From Amycolatopsis iheyensis (lineage in GTDB: Bacteria; Actinomycetota; Actinomycetes; Mycobacteriales; Pseudonocardiaceae), in contig NZ_JAMXQV010000025.1 in the NCBI RefSeq assembly GCF_024703995.1, positions 98,941 through 162,940 on the forward strand: a stretch of 64,000 nt of DNA, written 5' to 3'. Shown here piece after piece: positions 17,820-26,584 of this stretch (position 1 is the first letter of the stretch; every line of letters starts with the position of its first letter). The notes beneath the pieces were generated by a model. It was not told the DNA's origin. It did no database searches and saw nothing but the letters and a program-made list of their open reading frames with translations. Position numbers and translations under genes: made by a program.

Positions 17820-19085
17820 TCATCGGACGGTGCGGATCGGGACGATGGCGAGACTGGCCAGGAGCACGACCACGGCGGCGAACAGGAACAGCGCGGGATA
17901 CCCGCCCAGCGTGGTGATCAGCAGCCCGGCCACGGCGGGGCTGGCCGCCTGCGGGATGTTCGTGGCGATGTTGAGGATCCCGAGGTCCTTGCCCGCCGCG
18001 GCGCCGCCGCCCGGCAGCACCTCGGTCATCAGTGCGGTGTCGCAGGCCAGGTACGCGCCGTACCCGAGCCCTTGGATCACACCGGAGACGACCATGCCGG
18101 TGACGGTGGGAGCGACCAGCGGCACCAGCAGCCCGGCCGCGAGCGTCACCGAGGCGAAGTAGACGAAGATCTTGCGCCGCCCCAGCCGGTCGGACAGCCA
18201 GCCGCTCAGCGGGATCGACACGAGGGTGGTGGCCAGGCTCGCGAGGCTGAGCAACCCGATCGTCCGGTTCGCGGTGGCCAGCGGCAGGTGGACGTAGTCG
18301 GTGAGGATGTAGAGCTGGAAGCCGTAGACCACGAAGTAGCCGAGGATGAACAGGAACCGGCCGGCGAAGGCCCAGGCGAAGTCCGGGTGCCGGCGGGGAT
18401 CCACCCAGAAGCCGGCGAGGAACTCCCGCCAGGAGAACGGTTCCCGGGCCGCGTCCCGCGTCGGCGCGTCGGGGTTGAGCAGCACGAAGACACCGGTCAC
18501 CGCCAGCACCGCGACCGCGAAGACGGTGTACCCGGTGCCGACCCGGCCGGCGACCTGCCCGGCCAGCAGGACCCCGCCGCTGACCCCGGCCATCGTGCCG
18601 ATGCCGACCATGGCGCTCGCCATCCCGCGCCGCTGCCGGGGGAACCGGTCGGCGACCACGGCCGAAAGCGGGCCCTGCAGCACGTTCAGCGCCACCTGGA
18701 CGAGCACCCAGAACACGGCGATCCACCAGAGCTCGCGCAGACCGCCGAGACCGAGCAGGAACCCGGCGCCGGCCGCGGCGCCGCCGAGCAGCCACGGGGC
18801 GCGGCGGCCGAGCCCGCTGCGCGTGCGGTCGCTCAGCGCGCCCGCGATCGGCTGCGCGAACAGGGTGAAGACGAATGACACGGTGGTGACCAGCGAGAGG
18901 TTGGCGACCTTGTGCACCGGGTCCAAAGCTGCGACCTGGTTCGGCAGCAGCACGCCGATCAGCCCGGAGTAGGTGGCGAACAGGACGAGAGTGTTGACCG
19001 CGAGCGACGGCAGCAGCCGGGCGGTCGCGGTGCCGCGGGTCGACGGGGCGGCGGTTCTGCCGCCGGGGGCGGGTGATTCGGGCAT
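17820..19085 (-). CDS. MFS transporter, probable sugar/glycoside uptake
   Basis: A 421-aa membrane protein with about 12 helices and typical MFS loops (DRTRSGLGRRAPW after helix 2 and DRLGRRK in the second half). The DRTRS..G.R.P motif recalls glycoside-cation symporters. The chosen ATG has GAGGAG upstream and leaves a cytoplasmic N-terminus of about 25 residues. It is first in an operon with the carboxylesterase. A copy of the TetR-type operator lies 38 bp before the start. Uptake of a plant-type glycoside or ester is inferred from its neighbours. Confidence 0.85.
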   Translation of the reverse strand: MPESPAPGGRTAAPSTRGTATARLLPSLAVNTLVLFATYSGLIGVLLPNQVAALDPVHKVANLSLVTTVSFVFTLFAQPIAGALSDRTRSGLGRRAPWLLGGAAAGAGFLLGLGGLRELWWIAVFWVLVQVALNVLQGPLSAVVADRFPRQRRGMASAMVGIGTMAGVSGGVLLAGQVAGRVGTGYTVFAVAVLAVTGVFVLLNPDAPTRDAAREPFSWREFLAGFWVDPRRHPDFAWAFAGRFLFILGYFVVYGFQLYILTDYVHLPLATANRTIGLLSLASLATTLVSIPLSGWLSDRLGRRKIFVYFASVTLAAGLLVPLVAPTVTGMVVSGVIQGLGYGAYLACDTALMTEVLPGGGAAAGKDLGILNIATNIPQAASPAVAGLLITTLGGYPALFLFAAVVVLLASLAIVPIRTVR

Positions 19086-19122
19086 GGCGCTCCTCGCGTC
19101 CGGAGGCCGGTGACACCCGACA

Positions 19123-19149
19123 TGAAAATCGAGTGACACTCGAAATTTG
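19123..19149. promoter_or_regulatory. TetR-type operator before permease-esterase operon
   Basis: The core TCGAGTGACACTCGA (19129-19143) is a perfect palindrome around a central A. The left flank GAAAA matches the second copy at 21705-21731. It lies 38 bp before the permease start. Confidence 0.75.
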
Positions 19150-19220
19150 TGGTGGATGCAGTATGCGCGCGGCCGCCCCCGACGGCAAGACCCGGTAGTG
19201 CCAGGGTTTTCGTGCTCGGT

Positions 19221-21659
19221 TCAGCGCACCGTCACGCGGGTCGCCAGCGGGGTGTCGGTTGCCGACGTTCCGATGTGGACGGTGAAGGGACCCGGCTCGG
19301 TCCGCCAGGCGCCGTCCTCCCAGTGCTGGAACGCCCGTGGCGGCAGCGTCACGGTGGCGGTCGCCGGGCCGGGCGGCGCGTCGACGAGCGCCCAGCCGGC
19401 CAGCCACCGCGCCGGCCGGTCGAGCGCGCTGTGCGGCCGGGACAGGTACACCTGGACCACCTGCCGGCCCGGCCGGGCGCCGGTGTTGGCCAGCTCGACC
19501 GCGATCGGCACCGGCTCGCCCTCGGTCACCTGCCCGGGCGCCCGCGCCCCGCGCAGCTCCCAGCTCGTGTAGCCGAGGCCGTGCCCGAACGGGTACGCGG
19601 GCCGGTCGCCGTTGCGCAACCAGCCTCGGTGTCCGATGTGGACACCCTCGGCGTAGGGCACGACGCCGTCCGCCGGAACGCCGGACAGCACGGACCGTTC
19701 GTCGCCGGTCGCCGGCCAGCTCGCCGGCAGCCTGCCGCCCGGCTCGCGCACCCCGAGCAGCACGTCGGCGACGGCCTCGCCGAACCGCTCGCCGCCGAAC
19801 CAGCCGAACAGGACCGCCGCCACCTCGTCGCGCCAGGGCAGCAGGACCGGTGCCCCGGAGTTGACGAGCACCACCGTGCGCGGGTTGGCCGCGGCGACCG
19901 CGCGCACCAGGTCGTCCTGCCGGCCGGGCAGGGCGAGTGACGTCCGGTCGAACCCCTCGCTCTCGATGGTCTCCCCGGTCCCGACCACCACGAGCGCGAC
20001 GTCGGAGCCGGCGGCCAGCGCCGCGGCGGCGGCGATCTCCGCGTCCGCGTCGGCCGGCACGGTGGCGGTGCCGAAGGTCACCGCCCGCAGCGGCAGGTCC
20101 GGGCCGGCACCGCTCGTGTAGCGCACCACGATTTCCGCCGCGCCGCCGGCGAAGCCGACTGCCGCGGTCACCGCGGGCGGGGCGAGGAAAGCCGCGCCGA
20201 GCAGGTCGCCGTCGGCGTCGGTGACCGCGTCGAGCACCTCGGCGCCGTCCACCGTGAGCACCAGCCCGCCGAGCGCGGACGCGCCGACGTGGTGCGTGCC
20301 CGCCGGGGCGTCCCACACCGTGCGCAGCTCGATCGTGTGGGTTCCGGCGGGCAGGTCGTCGAGCCAGACCAGTGCCGCGGCGAGCCGGTCTTCGCTCCCC
20401 AGCTCGGCGCCGTCCTCGGCGAGGAAGCGCACCCGCACCCCGGCCCGGCCGGTCACCGGGTTGGTCAGCTCGGCCGGGTCGAAGGCGAGCACCCCCTCGG
20501 TGACCGTGGCCCCCAGCCGGTAGCGCACCACCTCCGCGCCCAGCGCCGCGCGGAGCCCGGCGAGCGGGGAGATCACTTCGCGTGGTCGCACGGTGGCGCT
20601 GCCGCCGCCCTGGGTGCGGGCACGCACCGCGTTCTGCCCGAGCACCGCGACCGAACCGAGCCGCTCCGGACTCCACGGCAGGCTGCCGTCGTTGCGCGCC
20701 AGCACCATTCCGCCGGCCGCCACCTCACGCGCGAGTGCGGCGCCGTCCTCGGCGGGCGGCGGGACTGGGACGGCGGGCGGCAATGTGTCCAGCGCGCCCA
20801 CTCGGGCGGCCAGGCGCAGGAGCCGCAGCACCTTCTCGTCCACGGCCGCTTCCGGGACTTCGCCGGCGCGCACCGCGTCGACCAGCCGCTGTCCCCACGG
20901 TCCCTCGGGGCCGGGCATGACCAGGTCCTGGGCGGCGTTCGCGGCGGCCACCGTGCTGCGGACGGCCGTCCAGTCCGACACCACGACACCGTCGAAACCC
21001 CAGTCCCGCGACAGCGGATCGCGCAGCAGTTCGTGCTCGCTCATCGTGGTGCCGTTGACGGAGTTGTAGGCCGACATCACCAGCCAGGCCCGCGCGCGCA
21101 CGACCACCGCTTCGAACGCGGCGAGGTGCACCTCGCGCAGTGCGCGCTCGTCGATCCGGTTGTCGACGGTGAAGCGGTCGGTTTCGGCGTCGTTGGCGAC
21201 GAAGTGCTTGGGGGTCGCGGCCGCGCCGGCCGCCTGGACGCCTTCGACGTAGGCGGTGGCCAGTTCGGCGGTGAGCAGCGGGTCCTCGGCGAACGCTTCG
21301 AAGTGCCGGCCGCCCAGGGGAGTGCGCTGCAGGTTGATCGTCGGACCGAGCACCACGTCGACGCCTTGGCGGCGCGCCTCGGCGCCGAGTGCGGCGCCGT
21401 AGCGCCGGGCGAGGGCGGTGTCCCAGGTGGCGCCCAGCGCGGTGCCCGACGGCAGCGACAGCGAGGGGTCGCGTTCGTCGAAGCTGCGGCCACGCACGCC
21501 CGCCGGGCCGTCGGACAGCACCATCGCGCGCAGCCCGATCGCGGGCTCGGCGTGCGTGCGCCAGAAGTCGGCCCCGGTGAGCAGCCGCACCTTCTGGCGC
21601 AGGTCGAGTTTGCCCAGCAGGGCGCGGATGTCGCGCTCCCGGGCCGGCGAGGTGTCCAC
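19221..21659 (-). CDS. Cytoplasmic GH3 beta-glucosidase with PA14-like insert
   Basis: An 812-aa family 3 glycoside hydrolase that removes terminal beta-linked sugars. It shows the N-terminal barrel, the KHFVANDAETDR motif, and the nucleophile Asp in GVVVSDWTAV. The C-terminal alpha/beta sandwich is interrupted by a PA14-like insert (about residues 390-520), and a fibronectin-III-like domain closes the protein. No signal peptide is present. The GTG at 21659 with GGGAGACGCC upstream is preferred; a longer in-frame ATG at 21761 would run through the operator and into tetR. It is divergent from tetR across a 92-bp gap holding a palindromic operator. It probably acts on glycosides brought in by the permease. 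Confidence 0.92.
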   Translation of the reverse strand: MDTSPARERDIRALLGKLDLRQKVRLLTGADFWRTHAEPAIGLRAMVLSDGPAGVRGRSFDERDPSLSLPSGTALGATWDTALARRYGAALGAEARRQGVDVVLGPTINLQRTPLGGRHFEAFAEDPLLTAELATAYVEGVQAAGAAATPKHFVANDAETDRFTVDNRIDERALREVHLAAFEAVVVRARAWLVMSAYNSVNGTTMSEHELLRDPLSRDWGFDGVVVSDWTAVRSTVAAANAAQDLVMPGPEGPWGQRLVDAVRAGEVPEAAVDEKVLRLLRLAARVGALDTLPPAVPVPPPAEDGAALAREVAAGGMVLARNDGSLPWSPERLGSVAVLGQNAVRARTQGGGSATVRPREVISPLAGLRAALGAEVVRYRLGATVTEGVLAFDPAELTNPVTGRAGVRVRFLAEDGAELGSEDRLAAALVWLDDLPAGTHTIELRTVWDAPAGTHHVGASALGGLVLTVDGAEVLDAVTDADGDLLGAAFLAPPAVTAAVGFAGGAAEIVVRYTSGAGPDLPLRAVTFGTATVPADADAEIAAAAALAAGSDVALVVVGTGETIESEGFDRTSLALPGRQDDLVRAVAAANPRTVVLVNSGAPVLLPWRDEVAAVLFGWFGGERFGEAVADVLLGVREPGGRLPASWPATGDERSVLSGVPADGVVPYAEGVHIGHRGWLRNGDRPAYPFGHGLGYTSWELRGARAPGQVTEGEPVPIAVELANTGARPGRQVVQVYLSRPHSALDRPARWLAGWALVDAPPGPATATVTLPPRAFQHWEDGAWRTEPGPFTVHIGTSATDTPLATRVTVR

Positions 21660-21704
21660 GGCGTCTCCCGAACGGTCGAAGGGCTGTCGGCCAGGACTGT
21701 ACCC

Positions 21705-21731
21705 CGAAAACCGAGTGGCGCTCGATTTTCG
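21705..21731. promoter_or_regulatory. TetR-type operator between GH3 gene and tetR
   Basis: A 27-bp inverted repeat with 13-nt arms CGAAAACCGAGTG and CGCTCGATTTTCG around a central G, 11 of 13 positions paired. The half-site [C/T]GAAAA[C/T]CGAGTG recurs at 19123-19149. It is centred between the two divergent starts. Confidence 0.78.
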
Positions 21732-21751
21732 TGGTGGGGTAGTGTCACGAC

Positions 21752-22351
21752 ATGGCCGCATCGGGTCCCCGAGGTCCCTACGCGAAGGGCACCGAGCGTC
21801 GGGAACAGATCCTCCGCACCGCCTTGGAGGTGTTCACCGAGGGCGGTTACCACGGCTCGTCGGTGAAGGAGATCGCGCGGCGCGTCGGGGTCACCGAATC
21901 GACGCTCTTCCACTACTTCGGCTCGAAACAGGCCATGCTCGCGGCGGTGCTCGCCGCCCGCGACGAACGAACCGCCGCCCTGCTCGGTGGGGGAGACCCG
22001 CTGCCCGGGCTGCTGGAGGCGACGCGCCGGAACGCGCAGACGCCCGATCTGGTCCGCCTGTACGCGACGACGTCGGCGGAGGCGACCGAACCGGGCCACG
22101 CGGCACACGAGTGGGTCCGCGACCGCTACGGCCAGGTTCGCGACGACCTCGCCGGCCGGCTGGCCGACCGCGTCCCGCCGGGCGCGGACCCCGCCTGGGT
22201 GGCCCGCATCCTGGTCGCGGTCATGGACGGTCTGCAGGTCCAGTGGCTGCTCGACGACCGGGTCGACATGGGCAAGGACCTCGAACGCCTGGCGGCCCTG
22301 CTGGTCGTCGACCGGACACCGGAAGGGCCGGGGGCGCCCGGTCCGGCTTGA
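21752..22351 (+). CDS. TetR-family transcriptional regulator
   Basis: A 199-aa repressor. The N-terminal DNA-binding domain has the TetR helix-turn-helix (TEGGYHGSSVKEIARRVGVTESTLFHYFGSKQAML, about residues 30-65, quoted in part). The C-terminal ligand-binding region is helical and family-variable. It is divergent from the GH3 gene with the 27-bp palindrome between them. A second palindrome copy precedes the permease-esterase pair. It most likely represses itself, the beta-glucosidase and the permease operon, and is released by a glycoside or its aglycone. Confidence 0.92.
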   Translation: MAASGPRGPYAKGTERREQILRTALEVFTEGGYHGSSVKEIARRVGVTESTLFHYFGSKQAMLAAVLAARDERTAALLGGGDPLPGLLEATRRNAQTPDLVRLYATTSAEATEPGHAAHEWVRDRYGQVRDDLAGRLADRVPPGADPAWVARILVAVMDGLQVQWLLDDRVDMGKDLERLAALLVVDRTPEGPGAPGPA

Positions 22352-22382
22352 GGTGACCGGAGGAGTGGCCAGGCGCGAGCAG

Positions 22383-22541
22383 TCACGGGCGAAGCTGCCG
22401 CACGAGCTGCGCGATCGCGGCCAGGATGGCGGCCCGGTCCTGCGGCGCGGTGTCCTTCAACGCCGTGTGGGTGACGATCACCGTGGTGATCGCGAGGATC
22501 ACGAGCCCCGCCAGGAGCATTGCGGCCGGCCAGAAGTCCAT
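22383..22541 (-). CDS. Small membrane protein (52 aa), unknown
   Basis: A 52-aa protein starting MDFWPAAMLLAGLVILA, with one transmembrane helix (about residues 4-26) and a short charged tail ending LVRQLRP. AAAGGACG lies at ideal distance before the ATG, which favours this start over one 15 codons upstream. It lies between tetR and the NACHT gene on the opposite strand to both. No family recognised. Confidence 0.6.
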   Translation of the reverse strand: MDFWPAAMLLAGLVILAITTVIVTHTALKDTAPQDRAAILAAIAQLVRQLRP

Positions 22542-22699
22542 GGGTTCGTCCTTTCGCGAAGCGGCTGGCGTCAGCTTCACGAGCACTCCGGGCGGTCGGC
22601 CACGGTTGCCGGATCGCCGGATTCCCGGCGGCGAACGACCAGGTCACGGCACGGTTCGGCGGTGGGACACCGGATCACGCCGGATCGGGCGGCCGGGAC

Positions 22700-25633
22700 G
22701 TGACCGGGACGGCGGAGCCCGCCTCGGGAAAGGCCGCGCTGACCGCGGAGCTGGGGGCGCTCCAGGAGAAGCTGCGCGAGCGGGGGAAGACGCAGAAAGC
22801 CGCGGTCGAAGAGGCCAACCGTTGCCGGCGCGGGGCCGCGGGCCGCCGGGAGAGCCTGCCCTGGCCGCGCAAGGACGGTGGCGAAGACCTGTCGGTGCAG
22901 GCGGTCAACGACTGGTTCCCCAAGCGGGACGGCTCGAAGGAGCCCAGCGTGCCGCGGGACTTCGCGGACCTGTGGTCCGTGGTCGCGGTCCTGCTGGACT
23001 GGACCAGGCCGCCCGGCTGCCGGCCGGCCGCGGCCGAGGCCCGTCGCTGGAAGGACCTCCACGAGCGGGCCCGGCAGCCGACCGGCCTGGACGACCCGGT
23101 GCGTGCCTACCTCGAAGCCGCGCGCAAGGCCGCCCGGCAGCACCCGCACCAGGGCATCCCCGGCCGGGCCGCGCCGCCGTCCTTGAGTGAGATCTACGTG
23201 CGCCAGCTCAACAGCCGCACCGCCCGCGACGGATCGGGCGCTTACGGTCCCGGCGAGCACGTCGCCACGGACGCGCCGCCGGAGCCCGCCGAGGCGATCT
23301 TCCGGAAGGCCGACCCGGTGTGCGTGCTCGTCGCCGGTCCCGGCGGCGGCAAGTCCACGCTGCTGCGCACCCGGTTGCGTGACGCCGCCGAGGAATGGCT
23401 CAACGGCACGGGAAAGGTCTCGGCGGCGGTGCCGGTCTGGGTGAGCGCCCGCGCCCTCGCCGGCGAGGCGACGCCGGTCCCGGAGGCGCTCGCGGCCGCC
23501 ACCAGGAGCCTCAGCCGCTACGGGCTCCGTCCCGGTCTGGACGAAGAGCGCTTCCTGCGGCGGCCGTGCGACGGCGCGCGCTGGCAGCTGCTCGTCGACG
23601 GCCTCGACGAGCTCCCCAACGCCGACGAACGCCGCTCTGTGCTGGAGAAACTGGCCAACGCCGTCGCGAGCGACCCGGCGCTCTACCGGTGCGTGGTGGC
23701 CACCCGCCCCGCGGCCGAGCCCGAACTGGCCGTCCTCGACGACGCCCTCGGTGCCGAGGTGCCGCGGTACGACCTGCAGCCGTTCACCGCCGAGGACGTG
23801 CGTGCCTACACCGAGCGGTACTTCGGCACCCGCTGGCCGGCGGCGGAAGCCGCCCGGCGCGCCCGCCGGTTCACCGGCGCGCTCCGGGACGCGTCGCTGA
23901 CCGAGCTGGCGCAGACGCCGTTGATGGCCTTCATGCTGTGCCAGCTCTACCTCGCCCGCCCCGATCACCCGCTGCCCCACGACCGCACCCGGTTCTACGA
24001 CCTGTTCACGGACCTGATCTACGAGAACAACCGCGGCAAGCGGATCGCCGAAAGCCATGAGGACGCGATCCGGCACCTGGTGGCCGGCCTCCAGAGCCCG
24101 CAGGCCCGCAAGGACGCCGGTGAAGCGACGCAGCGGGTCCACGAGCTCCTGCCGGACCTGGTCGGATACCTGGCCCACCAGTGGATCACCGGCCACCAGG
24201 CGCCGGCCGCGACGGTGCTGGCCACGCACGGCGAAGTGCGTCGCCCGGGCAAGGTGCACCCGGAGCTGTGGGGTGCGTTCGTGGAGGACCTGTTGCGGCA
24301 CACCGGCTTGCTGGTCCACCAAGCGGACGGCCTCGGCTTCCCCCACCAGACGTTCCTCGAATACCACGCCGCCCGCCACGCCACCCGTGACCACCGCGCA
24401 CGCCGGGAAACGCTGTATCGACTGTTCGGGCCCGGCGGCGAGTGGCGTGACCAGGAGCCGTCCTATATCGGGTTTCTCCTCGACCAGTTGCTGGCCACCG
24501 ACGAAGCGGGGATCGGACGGCAGACCGAGGAGCGGTTGACCGAGCTCACCGACTCCGGCGGCGCGGCCGCGTGCCGGTTCGTGCTGACCCAGGTCCGGCT
24601 CCGCACCCGGCTTCCCGCCGAATCCACCGCCGTGCAGCTCGGGCACTTCGCCACCGACCCCGCGCTCGCGCCGTTCGAGCGCCTGCAGGCGGTCAAGGTG
24701 CTGCTCGAAGTCGACGTGGTGCGGGGCTCGCGGCTGCTCGCGAGCCTCGCCAACGGCCCGTTCGACAACGTCTACCAGTCCATGGAGGTGGGCGAGGCGC
24801 TGGCTCGGGTGGACGGGCATCGCGAAACCGGCCCGCGCATCCGCGAAGGCCTCGCCACCGCTCTCGACCGCGCTTCTTCCTGGCGGGAGGGGGGCACGTT
24901 GTGGCGTGAAGCCCGGACCGTGAAGCCCGCCCTCAGCATCGCCGAACAACTGGAGGTGGCGAGAACCCTGCTCGACGCGGACGTGGCGTGGACGCAAGGG
25001 CTGCTGGCCGAGGTGGGGGCGGCGCGGACCGCGCGGTTGCTGGAAAGCGTCGTCACCGGCAACAGTGCCGCCCGGAGCTTGCGAGCGGCCCGGGTGCTGG
25101 CCCGGCTCGACGGGTATCGGGACACCGGCGCGCGGCTGCTCGAAACGCTGACCGAAAGCGACGCCTACGACCGGCTGCAGCCGGCCCGGTCGCTGGCCGA
25201 AGTCGACCCGGTGCGGGCGGTCCGGGTTCTGCGCGGCCGGGCACTGGACCCGGCCCGCACCACGATCAAACGCCTGCAGGCCGCCCGTCTCCTGCTCGAC
25301 GTGGACGTCGAATGCGGGGCGCGGCTGTATGAATCCCTGGCCGAAGAGCCCACTCTTCCCGTGCCTGGCCGCCTGCAGGCCGCCGGCACGCTGGCCGAAC
25401 TGGACGGGCACCGGCTCCGCGGGGCCGAACTGCTCGAAGCCATGGCGCTCGGTCCCGGACTCGACGCGTCGGACCGCGTGTGGGCGGCGGCGACACTGGG
25501 CCGCGCCGACGGGCACCGCGGCGCGGCGCTGCTCGAAGCGCTGACCACCGATCCGACGCTCGACGCTTTCGGGCGCGAATGGGCGACCCGCAAGCTGGCC
25601 GAACTCCGGGAAAAGCCGGCCGGAGACCGGTGA
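22700..25633 (+). CDS. NACHT-type STAND ATPase with C-terminal helical repeats
   Basis: About 977 aa from the GTG at 22700; the start is uncertain because the frame is open further up. The N-terminus (about 1-130) is a helical coiled-coil/HTH-like region. The NACHT module has Walker A GPGGGKST (about 213-220) and Walker B LLVDGLDELP (about 297-306) with the typical double acidic pattern, then the STRP-like VVATRPAAEP. From about residue 590 the protein is made of alpha repeats of about 30 residues (RLQAA..L.E.D.....A.LLE.L), a likely ligand-sensing surface. STAND proteins of this kind act as signalling switches, and bacterial NACHT proteins include anti-phage systems. No nuclease, TIR or protease effector is recognisable. 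It converges on the DUF574 gene with 5 bp between. Confidence 0.85.
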   Translation: MTGTAEPASGKAALTAELGALQEKLRERGKTQKAAVEEANRCRRGAAGRRESLPWPRKDGGEDLSVQAVNDWFPKRDGSKEPSVPRDFADLWSVVAVLLDWTRPPGCRPAAAEARRWKDLHERARQPTGLDDPVRAYLEAARKAARQHPHQGIPGRAAPPSLSEIYVRQLNSRTARDGSGAYGPGEHVATDAPPEPAEAIFRKADPVCVLVAGPGGGKSTLLRTRLRDAAEEWLNGTGKVSAAVPVWVSARALAGEATPVPEALAAATRSLSRYGLRPGLDEERFLRRPCDGARWQLLVDGLDELPNADERRSVLEKLANAVASDPALYRCVVATRPAAEPELAVLDDALGAEVPRYDLQPFTAEDVRAYTERYFGTRWPAAEAARRARRFTGALRDASLTELAQTPLMAFMLCQLYLARPDHPLPHDRTRFYDLFTDLIYENNRGKRIAESHEDAIRHLVAGLQSPQARKDAGEATQRVHELLPDLVGYLAHQWITGHQAPAATVLATHGEVRRPGKVHPELWGAFVEDLLRHTGLLVHQADGLGFPHQTFLEYHAARHATRDHRARRETLYRLFGPGGEWRDQEPSYIGFLLDQLLATDEAGIGRQTEERLTELTDSGGAAACRFVLTQVRLRTRLPAESTAVQLGHFATDPALAPFERLQAVKVLLEVDVVRGSRLLASLANGPFDNVYQSMEVGEALARVDGHRETGPRIREGLATALDRASSWREGGTLWREARTVKPALSIAEQLEVARTLLDADVAWTQGLLAEVGAARTARLLESVVTGNSAARSLRAARVLARLDGYRDTGARLLETLTESDAYDRLQPARSLAEVDPVRAVRVLRGRALDPARTTIKRLQAARLLLDVDVECGARLYESLAEEPTLPVPGRLQAAGTLAELDGHRLRGAELLEAMALGPGLDASDRVWAAATLGRADGHRGAALLEALTTDPTLDAFGREWATRKLAELREKPAGDR

Positions 25634-25638
25634 ACCGG

Positions 25639-26517
25639 TTATTCCTTCTTCGCCACTCCGGCGAGGACGATGGACTTGCTCGGTTCGTCGAGGTTCGGTG
25701 TCTCGTCGGTGACCGACGCTTCTTCCGGGTGCCACAACGGCGTCCACGTCAGTCCCGGGTCGATGATGCGGAAGTCGCCGAACAACGCCTCGATCTGGGT
25801 TTTCGTTCGCCAGATCACCGGGCTGCCCGAACTGTCGTACATCGTCTTGATGCGGTCGAGCATCTCGGCGGAACCGGCCGGGATTCCTTCGTCGGTGACG
25901 TGGGAAATGGCGAGGTGGGAACCGCTCGGCAGCAGGTCGCGGTAGGTCGCGACGAGCTGGGGGCCGAGGTCCTCCGACACCGGGCTGTCCGGCGTCGGCA
26001 GCTGCTGGATGTGCAGGACCGCGATCATCAGCAGCGCCACCGGCTCGTCCAGGTCGATGACCCCGCTCGCCCCGATCTTTTCCCACAGTCCTTCGGGATC
26101 GCGGATGTCGGCGTGGATGGCGATGTGCCGGTCTTCGTCGCCGTACTGCCGCAGCAGGCTCCGGGAATGCGCGACCGCCACCGGCTCGTGGTCGACGTAG
26201 GCCACCCGCACCTCGCCCGGCGCCACCTGGTCGGCGACCTCGTGCGCGTGCCCCATGGTCGGCACGCCCGAGCCGAGGTCGATGAACTGCCGGACGCCTG
26301 CTTTCGTGAGGTGCCGGACGAGCCGGTGCAGGAACAACCGGTTCGAGCGCGCGACCGGCCGCAGGATCGGGAACTCGGTCAGCAGTTTTTCCGCGAACTG
26401 CCGGTCTATTTCCCAGTTGGTGTCGCCGCCGAGGTAGTAATCGTAGATCCGCGCGATACTGGGATGGCTGAGGTCGACCCCGGCCGGAGGGTAGGGCTCG
26501 CTTCCCGACGCCGTCAT
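25639..26517 (-). CDS. SAM-dependent methyltransferase, DUF574 family
   Basis: A 292-aa protein of the actinobacterial S-adenosyl methyltransferase family PF04672. It shows the N-terminal HPSIARIYDYYLGGDTNWEID, the SAM-binding QFIDLGSGVPT and VAYVDHEPVAVAHS, and the conserved region SHLAISHVT. The ATG has GGGGAGCG upstream. Methyl acceptors for this abundant family are unknown. It follows the XRE/DUF5753 regulator by 67 bp on the same strand, a common pairing in Streptomyces and relatives, so regulation by that protein is likely. Confidence 0.9.
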   Translation of the reverse strand: MTASGSEPYPPAGVDLSHPSIARIYDYYLGGDTNWEIDRQFAEKLLTEFPILRPVARSNRLFLHRLVRHLTKAGVRQFIDLGSGVPTMGHAHEVADQVAPGEVRVAYVDHEPVAVAHSRSLLRQYGDEDRHIAIHADIRDPEGLWEKIGASGVIDLDEPVALLMIAVLHIQQLPTPDSPVSEDLGPQLVATYRDLLPSGSHLAISHVTDEGIPAGSAEMLDRIKTMYDSSGSPVIWRTKTQIEALFGDFRIIDPGLTWTPLWHPEEASVTDETPNLDEPSKSIVLAGVAKKE

Positions 26518-26584
26518 GGTTCGCTCCCCGTAGCGTTGTCGATCGAATTATCCTATTCGGTGGTACTGCCGGTCACAGGCGGCA

